Shown here piece by piece: positions 1 to 7,563 of a DNA stretch of 64,000 bases; position 1 is the stretch's first letter, and each line of letters starts with the position of its first letter. The DNA comes from Comamonadaceae bacterium (GTDB lineage: Bacteria > Pseudomonadota > Gammaproteobacteria > Burkholderiales > Burkholderiaceae_C), in contig CANFOS010000012.1 in assembly GCA_947448735.1 (NCBI GenBank), forward strand, positions 1-64,000, read 5' to 3'. A program made the position numbers and the translations under genes. A model generated the notes under the pieces. It was not told the origin of the DNA, did not search any database, and saw nothing but the letters and a program-made list of their open reading frames with translations.

Positions 1-566
1 GATCTCGCCAACAATGTCGCCGTCTGCGTTGGCGATGACGGTGCTGCCGCCTGGCACGGTGATGAAGCTTAAGTCGCTTGTATCGCCCAAGCTCAAGCCT
101 TGCAGTTGAGCTGTCAGTGCGCTTTGCTGGGCCGGGGTGAGGCTTGCGCCTGCGGTGGTCAGGTAGTGGGTGTAGCTGGTGGTGGGGTCGGGGGGGTTGG
201 TAGGGGTGTAGGCGGGAGTTGATGGGCCACCACCATTGCCTGCGTCGGTCGTGGTGACGGTGCCTGCCGTATTGCCAGCCGTATTGCCCGCATCAGCATA
301 CTGGGTGCCTGTGCCAGCGTCGATTTCTGTTGCAGCTGTAGATGGTGTGTTTTTGAAGGCGTTTAGCAGCGCTTGGTACACCGCATCTGGTGCAGGTGCG
401 GCAGCGCTGGGTGAGTTGGGCGGAACGTACTCATCGCTTTGCAAGTCAAATTGATTGACGTGGTCTTTGTATTGCGCGCCTTCTGGGAAGTTGGCGGGGG
501 TGGATGGTGTTGTTGGTGTTGTTGGTGTTGTTGGTAAATAGTTAACCGGTAGCGGCTGCGCACTGC
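1..566. repeat. 0.56-kb direct repeat, copy 1
   Basis: This segment matches 3306-3866 in the same orientation with scattered substitutions and short in-frame indels. Both copies encode the same protein module: a Pro/Thr linker, a Gly/Thr region, then SLTPAQQ and STVIANADG. Homology stops sharply near 566, just after the sequence shared as agcggctgcgcactgc. The left edge of this copy may continue beyond the window. Confidence 0.85.
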
Positions 567-1965
567 TGCCCAGTCCTGGGCTTTCGGCCCAAGCCTTGAC
601 GCTTTGCACCAGCTCACCTGCGCCGGGCTCGACCCAACCTGTGCCGACTTGAAAGACTGTTTTAACGACAGTGGTTGTGCCGTCTTCGTGGGTTAGAACG
701 ATGTCGCGCTTTTGCCCTTGGACCACCGCTGTGCTGCGGCTGACATCGCCGGGATGGCTGGGGTCATAAACAATTTGGACTTGTGCGCTGCTTTGCGTCT
801 GGCCGTCCTTGCTGAACTGGGTGATGTTAAAAATTGGGCCGTCTTGCGCGCTTTGATCTTCAAACCCTTTGGCGGGGCGGGTCACAGTTAAGCTGCCAGC
901 AGCATCCATGTCAAGGCGCCCGCCAGCACCTGCTTTGATGACCTGGCCGTTGGGAAAGGTGGCGCTTTGGCCGTCTTGGCTTAACTGGATGGTGTTGCTG
1001 GTATTGGGCTTTGATGGGGCGGGTGGGTTGGTTGCACCTGTTGCTGTTTCATCAGCGCGGGAGTTGGTAGTGCTGTGAGCCTGGGGGTTTGCGGTCGATC
1101 CCGATGCGGCGTCCATGATGGACTGGGCATCGGTGGTGCCCATGGGGTCGGTGGTTGAATGATCTAGGGCTCTGTCAGCGCTTTGATCGTTCTTCGTAGG
1201 GAGATTGGCGTCGTCAAGGTTCCTGTGAGGCATAGCCTCATCTCTAGGTGCGCTGTTTAAGCTTTGATCTGTTGATTCAATATTTTCAAGACCACGCAGT
1301 AATCTACCTTCACGCGCAACAGTTTCGGGTTCATTGTTTTTACCTTGGTAGGTATTACCTCTAAACTGAATCAAATTCTCTTCAGTCAGCCCGCTCCCCA
1401 AAGACTTTAGCTGCATCGATCCACCGGCTAGCGCAACCCTTTCGCCCTTCAAAAAGGACATGAGTGCGCCGTCTTTGTTGCCACTGTGCCCATCAACGCC
1501 GCTAATGTAGAGCTGGTTGTCGAAATCCAAGATGCGCATTTGAAGGCGCGGATTATTCACAATGGCTGTTGCTACATCGGGCCTAACTAACCCCACTTCA
1601 AAAATTAACGAATCCAGTTTTTCTACCTTTTTAGCCAAGACGTCGTTTGTAAAATTGTCTATCGCTTGCTTGTTATCTTGAAGCTTTTCATTTAATCCAG
1701 CGATGACACTCTTGCTAGCGCCACCGCTACGACTTAGCAAAGACACCTCAACGTCAGAAAAACCTATTGACTTGAGAAGTTTTTGTGCATCCGGCCTAGC
1801 TCCAACATCAAACTGGACAAGGCCAAAGGAGTACGTGCTCTTTCCACCAGCAAAACTGAACTGGTAAATTTTGGTTGAATTACTTGAAAGTTCAGTCTCA
1901 AACACTACCGTACGCAAATTCGTCAGCACTTGGTCTTTTTGCGGAGAAGTGAAATTGGTTTTCAT
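1..1965 (-). CDS. Large modular protein of unknown function (C-terminus beyond window)
   Basis: An uninterrupted frame of 655 codons starts at ATG 1965-1963 (MKTNFTSPQKDQ) and runs off the left edge, so only the N-terminal part is visible. Residues 1-200 form a mixed-composition domain containing YSFGLVQFDVG and LKSIGFSDVEVSLL. Residues 200-350 are low-complexity and polar (many D, N, S, T, P, A). Next comes a segment with IQLSQDGQSATFPNG, then a Pro/Thr linker (YLPTTPTTPTTPSTP) and a Gly/Thr-rich stretch. The last ~190 residues are nearly the same as residues 25-212 of the 371-aa protein encoded at 2823-3938. There is no signal peptide. The composition and linkers recall giant secreted RTX-like or polymorphic-toxin proteins, but I recognise no enzymatic domain. 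It is the last visible gene of a coupled operon, 24 bp after the 278-aa gene. Function unknown. Confidence 0.75.
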   Translation of the reverse strand, partial: MKTNFTSPQKDQVLTNLRTVVFETELSSNSTKIYQFSFAGGKSTYSFGLVQFDVGARPDAQKLLKSIGFSDVEVSLLSRSGGASKSVIAGLNEKLQDNKQAIDNFTNDVLAKKVEKLDSLIFEVGLVRPDVATAIVNNPRLQMRILDFDNQLYISGVDGHSGNKDGALMSFLKGERVALAGGSMQLKSLGSGLTEENLIQFRGNTYQGKNNEPETVAREGRLLRGLENIESTDQSLNSAPRDEAMPHRNLDDANLPTKNDQSADRALDHSTTDPMGTTDAQSIMDAASGSTANPQAHSTTNSRADETATGATNPPAPSKPNTSNTIQLSQDGQSATFPNGQVIKAGAGGRLDMDAAGSLTVTRPAKGFEDQSAQDGPIFNITQFSKDGQTQSSAQVQIVYDPSHPGDVSRSTAVVQGQKRDIVLTHEDGTTTVVKTVFQVGTGWVEPGAGELVQSVKAWAESPGLGSSAQPLPVNYLPTTPTTPTTPSTPANFPEGAQYKDHVNQFDLQSDEYVPPNSPSAAAPAPDAVYQALLNAFKNTPSTAATEIDAGTGTQYADAGNTAGNTAGTVTTTDAGNGGGPSTPAYTPTNPPDPTTSYTHYLTTAGASLTPAQQSALTAQLQGLSLGDTSDLSFITVPGGSTVIANADGDIVGEI

Positions 1966-1989
1966 ATTGGATCGCTTTCTGTTGCCCAC

Positions 1990-2826
1990 CTATTTGCGTC
2001 GCACAGAATCGAGCAATGGTGAAACTCCCCGAAAGCCATCAGATTCGCGCCTGAATTGATCCCTACCGTGGAATAGAACGTTCAGATCATTCATGTATCT
2101 GGCAAAGCTTCTTCGGAATCCATCGGGATGCCAAACTTCCCCGTCTAGAGCCCAGTCTGTGTCATCACAGAGGAAGCTCGCAATGCGCTCGTTATTTTTT
2201 TCAACCACTACGCCGGCGCCTGAGAGGGCTTTGGACGGATGCTTCACACGTTGTGAAAAAAAAGTGTATCTGTAATCACCGCGAGAAAACCATAACTCGC
2301 CGTATAACCCATTCAAAAGTTCGACGCCCGATTCGGTACGAATTTTTTCTGCTGTCTCCTTGATGATTGCGACTCGCGGGTCACGTCGAGGCTCGCCAGC
2401 AGATGGCAAATCTTTAACGTTAACTTTAGCCATTCCAAATGCCTTCTTCAAAGGTGTAAGACGGGCGGGGTGCTCAAGTTCAATAACTTTTTTCTTGTCT
2501 AGCGTGGCGGGCGCACCAAAGCGATATGTCATGCGTCCCTTATCCCAACTCTTGAAATTCCACTGGCATTCTGAGGGTGCGCCTAACTTACCTGGCTTGC
2601 CGTATATCTCTGTACTGCAGCGATAGTCGTAGCTTGGTGTTTGCGGCCAATCGCTTACACAAAGGGAAATGTTTTTTTCCTTTGCCATACAAGTAAAGGC
2701 AACATGCTCATCTTCGTTGCACAAATGCGGGTAGTCGTCTTTGAGAGTGCTTTGCGCAAATGGACCTCCCGAGAAAAACCCAAGCGAAGTAATGATCAGG
2801 TAAGCCTTGAGTTTTGAGCTACTCAT
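1990..2826 (-). CDS. Exported hypothetical protein, 278 aa
   Basis: The N-terminus (MSSSKLKAYLIITSLGFFSG...FAQS) is a convincing Sec signal peptide with cleavage near residue 25, so the protein is probably periplasmic or secreted. The mature part has an early cysteine cluster (HLCNEDEHVAFTC, ISLCVS, YRCSTE), compatible with disulfides, and a later segment GVVVEKNNERIASFLCDDTDW. I recognise no family. Its ATG overlaps the stop of the 371-aa gene upstream by 4 bp (ATGA), and the large modular gene starts 24 bp downstream, so the three genes are probably co-expressed. A role as an accessory or immunity partner of the large protein is a guess from position only. Confidence 0.75.
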   Translation of the reverse strand: MSSSKLKAYLIITSLGFFSGGPFAQSTLKDDYPHLCNEDEHVAFTCMAKEKNISLCVSDWPQTPSYDYRCSTEIYGKPGKLGAPSECQWNFKSWDKGRMTYRFGAPATLDKKKVIELEHPARLTPLKKAFGMAKVNVKDLPSAGEPRRDPRVAIIKETAEKIRTESGVELLNGLYGELWFSRGDYRYTFFSQRVKHPSKALSGAGVVVEKNNERIASFLCDDTDWALDGEVWHPDGFRRSFARYMNDLNVLFHGRDQFRRESDGFRGVSPLLDSVRRK

Positions 2827-3938
2827 GCTGCCCTCCTTCCAAATTCATCGTTTTTTGGTTGGCAGATATACGTTGGTAAGTCATAGTCAATTATTTTTGT
2901 GGTGATCGGTTGATGAGTTGCAGGAGACCTTTGATACGGGTAGGCGATGCCGCCAACATCGCCTTTGTCCAGGGCGTTTAAAAGACCCAGGGCGGCGGCG
3001 GCTGTGCCGAGCTCGCCGGGCAGCTGGCCGCCTGAGAGTTTGTCGGCGGCGTTGTAAATGCTGGCGATGGCAGCGACGCGCTGCAAGTCGCTCATGTGCT
3101 CCCAGTTGTCCAGGCCGATGATGCTTTGCATCAGGCCCAGGGCTGAGCCAACTTGGGCGGCCTGGGCGGCGTCTGCTGCCTTTTGGTAATCGGTCTGGCT
3201 CTGGGCTTGGCCTTGGGGGTTGATGTAGCTGATGACGGGCTCAAAGCTGCCGTCTTCAAAAATGCGGTTGCTGACCAGTCTGGTAAAGCCTGCTTTGCCT
3301 GAACTGATCTCGCCAACAATCTCGCCGTCTGCGTTGGCGATGACGGTGCTGCCGCCTGGCACAGTGATGAAGCTTAAGTCGCTGAAGCTTAAGTTGCTTG
3401 TATCGCCCAGGTTCAAGCCTTGCAGTTGATGGGCCAAGGCGTCTTGCTGGGCCGGGGTGAGGCTTGCGCCTGTGGTGGTCAGGTAGTGGGTGTAGCTGGT
3501 GGTGGGGTTGGGGGGGTTGGTAGGGGTGTAGGCGGGAGTTGATGGGCCACCACCATTGCCTGCGTCGGTCGTGGTGACATCGCCTGCCGTATTGCCCGCA
3601 TCGGCATACTGGGTGCCTGTGCCTGTGCCGATTCCTGTTTCAGCTGTAGATGGTATGTTTTTGAAGGCGTTTAGCAGCGCTTGGTACACCGCATCTGGTG
3701 CAGGCTCGGCAGCTCTGGTTGAGTTGGGCTGAGCGTACTCATCGCTTCGCAAGTCAAATTGATTGACGTGGTCCTTATATTCCGCGCCTTCTGGGAGGTT
3801 GACTGGGGTGGATGGTGTTGTTGGCGTTGTTGGTAAATAGTTAACCAGTAGCGGCTGCGCACTGCAAGTAAACAATACAACCGCAGCAAACAAAAGCCAA
3901 AATCCGCTTAGCCTCAAAGAGAAAATTTGAAATTTCAT
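2823..3938 (-). CDS. Exported protein sharing a module with the adjacent large protein
   Basis: The 371-aa product begins with a signal-peptide-like segment (FWLLFAAVVLFTCSAQ). The cysteine is preceded by LFT, which is not a good lipobox. Residues ~25-212 duplicate the module at the visible C-terminal end of the large gene (YLPTTPTTPSTP linker, DHVNQFDLRSDEY, APDAVYQALLNAFKN, STVIANADGEIVGEI). The remainder, including GLMQSIIGLDNWEHMSDLQR, GGQLPGELGTAAAALG and LLNALDKGDVGGIA, resembles spacer regions I associate with giant RTX-type proteins; this is recognition from memory, not a search. It looks like a domain from such a protein re-capped with an export signal. The start is coupled (ATGA) to a 35-aa ORF and the stop is coupled to the 278-aa gene. 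Confidence 0.7.
   Translation of the reverse strand: MKFQIFSLRLSGFWLLFAAVVLFTCSAQPLLVNYLPTTPTTPSTPVNLPEGAEYKDHVNQFDLRSDEYAQPNSTRAAEPAPDAVYQALLNAFKNIPSTAETGIGTGTGTQYADAGNTAGDVTTTDAGNGGGPSTPAYTPTNPPNPTTSYTHYLTTTGASLTPAQQDALAHQLQGLNLGDTSNLSFSDLSFITVPGGSTVIANADGEIVGEISSGKAGFTRLVSNRIFEDGSFEPVISYINPQGQAQSQTDYQKAADAAQAAQVGSALGLMQSIIGLDNWEHMSDLQRVAAIASIYNAADKLSGGQLPGELGTAAAALGLLNALDKGDVGGIAYPYQRSPATHQPITTKIIDYDLPTYICQPKNDEFGRRAA
3306..3866. repeat. 0.56-kb direct repeat, copy 2
   Basis: Second copy of the segment at 1-566, lying inside the 371-aa gene. Differences include a tandemly repeated aagcttaagt(c/t)gct unit near 3369-3390 and fewer Thr-Pro codons in the linker. Because both copies are read in the same frame, recombination between them would delete the 278-aa gene and fuse the 371-aa protein's signal peptide onto the large gene's tail, or produce the reverse expansion. 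Confidence 0.85.
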
Positions 3939-4042
3939 ATATACACGATCATTAGGCCAACCCAGCTTGACAACGCAAGCGCACTGGCAAGCATCAAAGC
4001 TGCAATCAGGCGATTCAAAAAGGTGGATTTATAAATGGTCAT
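3935..4042 (-). CDS. 35-aa single-span membrane peptide
   Basis: A short frame from ATG 4042-4040 to TGA 3937-3935 encodes MTIYKSTFLNRLIAALMLAS followed by ALALSSWVGLMIVYI. It has a basic N-terminus and one hydrophobic span of about 20 residues with no polar tail, like a small inner-membrane peptide or an uncleaved signal. AGGGA lies 6 nt before the start. The TGA overlaps the ATG of the 371-aa gene (ATGA), the same coupling used at the next junction. This coupling and the strong hydrophobic pattern are the reasons to call it real. Function unknown; it could be a leader peptide for coupled translation. Confidence 0.5.
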   Translation of the reverse strand: MTIYKSTFLNRLIAALMLASALALSSWVGLMIVYI

Positions 4043-4135
4043 CACGTCCCTGCGCCACTACTTGGTAGGGATAGTTATTGGTTTTGCGAAAGCTTTTTTA
4101 GAGCACAAAGACAATTGGTAACTAAATGTATCATT

Positions 4136-4850
4136 TCATGATGCTTTTGTGGCACGTTTCATCACGCAGAATTTGCATGCGCTTATGCCGTTTTGGGGGC
4201 AAGCGGCAGTGGTAAATCCCACCACGCTGGCAGAAAGAGTGATCAAAGCCTGCGGTTCAAATTCATTGCTCACTATGAAATCGGGAGCTCCTTGCTCCGG
4301 TATCCATTGGCTCAGAGGTGTTGCAGCTACTGCGACCCCGCCACGGATGTGGTCGGCCTGGCCATCAAACTGGCGGGTGTTGACGGCGTGCAGGGTTTGC
4401 TCGGGGGCGGCCAGGGTGCCGTCTGCGTTTCTTTGCTCGTCTTGCTGCAGTACGCCGCCTTGCACGTCTTGGTAACGGGTACCCAAGATGTTGGCGGTTA
4501 ATGTTTGAACGGTGAGCTGCGTTGTGCTGCCGTCTGCCCTGATGATGTGCGGCGGGCTGCTGGTGAAGTCTATGGCGATGATGCCGGCTTGGGCCAGGGT
4601 TTGGGTTTCGCTTGCTGCGGCGTTGGCGGCGGTGCTGTTGGTGCTGTTCCCATCGCTGTTGATATCGATCCACAAGCGCAGTGCGCTAAAGGCGGGGTCG
4701 CTGGCGGTGATTCTTCCATCGCCTGTGGCGTCCAGCCAGCTCAGGGTGTTCAGGCCGGGTGCCGCTGAGTTGGATCAGCTCGCCTGCGTCAATGCTGTAG
4801 TTGCCGTTGGCGTCGATGGCCAGAGCCAGAATTAGCGTCAGCCGACATTG
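4136..4850 (-). pseudogene. Frameshifted remnant of an EF-hand-containing giant protein
   Basis: Two adjoining reading frames together resemble the calcium-binding region of large secreted RTX-like proteins. The upstream piece (about 4850-4779) reads ...LALAIDANGNYSIDAGELIQ. The downstream frame, open from about 4774, reads SNSAAPGLNTLSWLDATGDG and then DPAFSALRLWIDINSDGN, continuing to a stop near 4136. DANGNYSID, DATGDGRIT and DINSDGN are DxDxDG-like loops. The join near 4770-4780 needs a small indel. No plausible start codon precedes the first piece, so this is a decayed fragment, probably of the same gene family as the operon downstream. Confidence 0.6.
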
Positions 4851-5079
4851 ATGCTCTGAAACCGACTCAGGCTTACTGGCTGCATGCCGTCATCGCGCGC
4901 GCATCTCACACTAACCAGCGCCATCGCTTAATCGACCGTAGCCAAAGATATATCGATACAGTACACGAAACGCCTTGCGGGATGCCGGTGGAAGCTATAC
5001 AAAATGGTGAGAGCTGATACGTGTTGACGCATCGGGGTAGTACGTTAATACTTCCATCGACTTTTTTTGAGGTACTTAA

Positions 5080-5340
5080 ATGGCAGCAGCAGTTTCAGTT
5101 GAACAAACGGTACAGGTGTGGGGCAACGGCCTTGCAGTGCGTATCACTGCCCCGGTGGCCAAGGCTGCGCGATTTACGCGCGGCCTGCCCATTTATGTAG
5201 AGGTGGTGGATGGCGGCGTGTTCTTGCGCACCGCAGGCAAGCCAAAGCTGACGCTTGCCCAAAAGCTCAAGGCGTTCGATCCCGCCGTTCATGGTGGTGA
5301 AGTCATGGCAGCCGGCCTTGTTGGCGCTGAAGTGTTCTGA
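5080..5340 (+). CDS. MazE/AbrB-type antitoxin, apparently orphan
   Basis: This 86-aa protein has an N-terminal swapped-hairpin AbrB-type DNA-binding domain of the MazE kind: VEQTVQVWGNGLAVRITAPV matches the usual pattern WGNSLAVRIP. The C-terminal tail (LTLAQKLKAFDPAVHGGEVM) is the part that would bind a toxin. GAGG lies 9 nt before the ATG. MazE antitoxins normally precede a MazF or PIN toxin gene, but no toxin-like frame follows before the convergent tetR gene at 5629. It is therefore either a solitary regulator or the survivor of a lost pair. It borders the decayed region to its left. Confidence 0.75.
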   Translation: MAAAVSVEQTVQVWGNGLAVRITAPVAKAARFTRGLPIYVEVVDGGVFLRTAGKPKLTLAQKLKAFDPAVHGGEVMAAGLVGAEVF

Positions 5341-5628
5341 AAGTCTGTTTTTCTTGAGCCTTTTCTGCAAATGCTGGGGCTATGTTGCGAGCGCAACTGA
5401 AGGCGTCACGATCACTTAACAAGTCATTGGCCGCGGATTCCACGTGGCTGAACGAACAATTGACCAAGATGAGCCAAGCGCTCGCCGCGTTGCCGTCCAC
5501 CAAAGCGCCACCGGCTGAATACAGACCAGCAGCAGGGCCGGCTCCCAGAATTAGCTTGTGCGGGTCCGCCACATGCATCAGCCGTCACGTTCTAAATCCA
5601 AACATTCGGAAAGAGTCCGCCGAGCGGT

Positions 5629-6264
5629 TTAGCTTTCGCCGTCACTTTGCAGACCCAAAAAACCTGCGCTGGCAAACTTGATCAAAAGCATGGCGCGTTC
5701 CTGCAAAGACTTGTCTGCAGTCTGGTCTTCCATCAGGGCGGCGTACCGGTCGTCGAATACCTGTCGTGAATAAAGCATTGAAATCGTGAACGAATAGGCC
5801 CATATCGCCCGCGCGCGGGTGAGCTGAGGACAGGCGATTTGGAGGGTTCGTATCAGGTCTGCTGCTGTTGCGTCGAACTCCTTGCGAAGGCTTTCTTCAA
5901 CGCGGGCAGGTCCTGTAAGAGCCCACCTGATCAGGCGCGGGATGGAGCGCTCTATCGGGTCCGGGTCTTCCAGGCGTCGAAGCACTGGCCAGATGATGGC
6001 AAACAATATGTGCTCCAGCGGCGTGAAGCTATTGGGCGGGAAGTGCGCCAGCAGGCCCAGTCTTTCCTTGCCGATCGTGCGCACCGCTCGTTGGACCAAC
6101 GTTTGGAAGATATCTTCTTTTGCCTTGAAGTAAAAGCTCACTGTGCCGAGCGACAGATGTGCTGCGTCTGCAATCTCGCGAAGCGCAATACTGTCGTAGC
6201 CTCGTTTGCTGAACAAGGATTGCGCGCATCGCAATACTTCTTCGATGTTCTCTACTTTGCTCAT
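5629..6264 (-). CDS. TetR-family transcriptional regulator
   Basis: This 211-aa protein has an N-terminal TetR DNA-binding domain. The helix-turn-helix at about residues 27-47 reads IALREIADAAHLSLGTVSFY, followed by FKAKEDIF, which is the family signature. The C-terminal ligand-binding half has no recognisable specificity. It lies upstream of, and divergent from, the SDR-enoyl-CoA hydratase-Bug operon starting at 6865. TetR repressors of this kind often control acyl-CoA or aromatic catabolism genes next to them, so this operon is the likely target (inference). Three 11-bp tandem repeats lie 85 bp upstream of its start. Confidence 0.85.
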   Translation of the reverse strand: MSKVENIEEVLRCAQSLFSKRGYDSIALREIADAAHLSLGTVSFYFKAKEDIFQTLVQRAVRTIGKERLGLLAHFPPNSFTPLEHILFAIIWPVLRRLEDPDPIERSIPRLIRWALTGPARVEESLRKEFDATAADLIRTLQIACPQLTRARAIWAYSFTISMLYSRQVFDDRYAALMEDQTADKSLQERAMLLIKFASAGFLGLQSDGES

Positions 6265-6348
6265 GGATCGTGCTTGCGGATTCAGGTTGCCGGCCTAACT
6301 GCCCACGGTAGTGGCGAAGCGCAGTTTTTATGATAGCACCCACAAAAT

Positions 6349-6381
6349 ATGTTCGCGCTATGTTCGCGCTATGTTCGCGCG
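6349..6381. repeat. Three tandem copies of an 11-bp unit (atgttcgcgct)
   Basis: The unit atgttcgcgct occurs three times head to tail, the last copy ending g instead of t. It lies 85 bp upstream of the tetR start. An 11-bp period places each copy on about the same helix face, so it could be a binding array for the adjacent TetR protein, or simple slippage. No other copies were noticed in the window. Confidence 0.6.
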
Positions 6382-6864
6382 CGGGCCATCATGCCCAGTT
6401 GCAAGGGCGAGCGACCTTTCGCTGGCGGCCCGGAGGTGGGCGTGTCAAGTAGCAGTTTTGCCTGCCGTGCAGCAGCACCTTGTAGCCACCGTGCGACAGC
6501 TTTTCTGCAACGCTGACGAGTTCATCGAGTGATCGCCGCCCGCCCGTTGAGAGCGCCCCCCACGGCCCGCCATTGCCAAGAACTTCTATTGAATCTCGGC
6601 GCGCCGGACATTCCTGAAGGGCATGCTGCCCGCCTTTTTTTCTCGACTGCTAAGCCCTGCGGCACACGGGCCTGCTGAACGTCGGTGATGGCCAGCGTTG
6701 GCTAGGACCTCTGGTGAAGGCGGCTTATTTGCCGTACAGCTGTCCGATAAAGCTGCTTATGTTCTGGCGTCTTTCGGGCCATACTCGTTGCGTCACATCA
6801 AACAGAGACAAGATGCGCCCGCCAGAGCACCACGCCTGCGGACGCGACGAAGAGGCACAAGAAA
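6382..6864. other. Non-coding stretch between tetR and the SDR gene
   Basis: I find no credible gene here. Short open frames exist on both strands but none resembles a known protein. The region should contain the divergent promoters for tetR and the SDR operon. It also holds a terminator-like hairpin at 6619-6641. Its length and the stray terminator suggest a deleted gene. Confidence 0.5.
6619..6641 (+). terminator. Rho-independent terminator-like hairpin
   Basis: GGGCA-TGC-TGCCC forms a 5-bp stem with a 3-nt loop, followed by gcc and a run of seven T. It is oriented for plus-strand transcription, yet no plus-strand gene lies just upstream. The stem is short, so the call is tentative. Confidence 0.4.
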
Positions 6865-7536
6865 ATGTCGACGGTATTTATCACAGGCGCCGGAAGCGGC
6901 ATTGGGCGCGAATTTGTGCAACAGTACTTGGCAGAGGGCTGGAATGTCGTCTGTACAGCCCGCCAAGCCGCTCATCAGACCGAACTCGAGGACGCAGGCG
7001 CCGAGTGCTTTAGCGTCGACATGCAGGATGCGCCTACGATATTAAAAACTGCAGCTTTGCTGCAAAGCCGAACAATTGATCTTGCCATTTTGAACGCTGG
7101 GATCATGCGCGGACGCGGCATGGGCTTTGCAGACATACACATTGAGGACTGGCAGGAGTCTTTTTTCGTCAATTGCATCGCGCCGGCCTTGTGGGCAGGG
7201 CAGCTGTTGAGCCCCCTTAAACGCTGCACCACCGGAAAACTTGTTGCTTTGTCCAGCGGAAGGGCATCCATAAGCAACAACGTTTCCGGCTCAACCATCA
7301 TGTACCGCGCGTCCAAGGCAGCGCTGAATGCGACGTGGAAAACACTGTCCATTGATGAGCCTGACGTGATTTCGTTTGTCCTGCATCCGGGGCGCGTTCG
7401 AACAGCCATGGGCGGTCCGGACTCTGAGCTTTCCAAAGAAGAAAGTGTGAGCCAGATGCGCCGCGTCATACACAACGCGGACAAGAGCACCACCGGCCGG
7501 TTTCTTGACTACTCTGGCAACAGCTTGCCCTGGTAG
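6865..7536 (+). CDS. Short-chain dehydrogenase/reductase (SDR)
   Basis: This 223-aa classical SDR has the Rossmann glycine motif TGAGSGIG (7-14), NAG (77-79) and the catalytic Y147-x-x-x-K151 (YRASK), with a Ser-rich strand VALSSGRAS before it. It should be a cytosolic NAD(P)-dependent oxidoreductase acting on an alcohol or ketone. HPGRVRTAMGG matches the usual PGxVxT motif. Its substrate cannot be read from sequence. It is first in a plus-strand set with an enoyl-CoA hydratase-like gene 27 bp downstream and a Bug receptor after that, suggesting uptake and degradation of a carboxylic acid. The divergent TetR protein is the probable regulator. Confidence 0.88.
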   Translation: MSTVFITGAGSGIGREFVQQYLAEGWNVVCTARQAAHQTELEDAGAECFSVDMQDAPTILKTAALLQSRTIDLAILNAGIMRGRGMGFADIHIEDWQESFFVNCIAPALWAGQLLSPLKRCTTGKLVALSSGRASISNNVSGSTIMYRASKAALNATWKTLSIDEPDVISFVLHPGRVRTAMGGPDSELSKEESVSQMRRVIHNADKSTTGRFLDYSGNSLPW

Positions 7537-7563
7537 CACGCCCGCTTTTCATTTTTTATTTTT

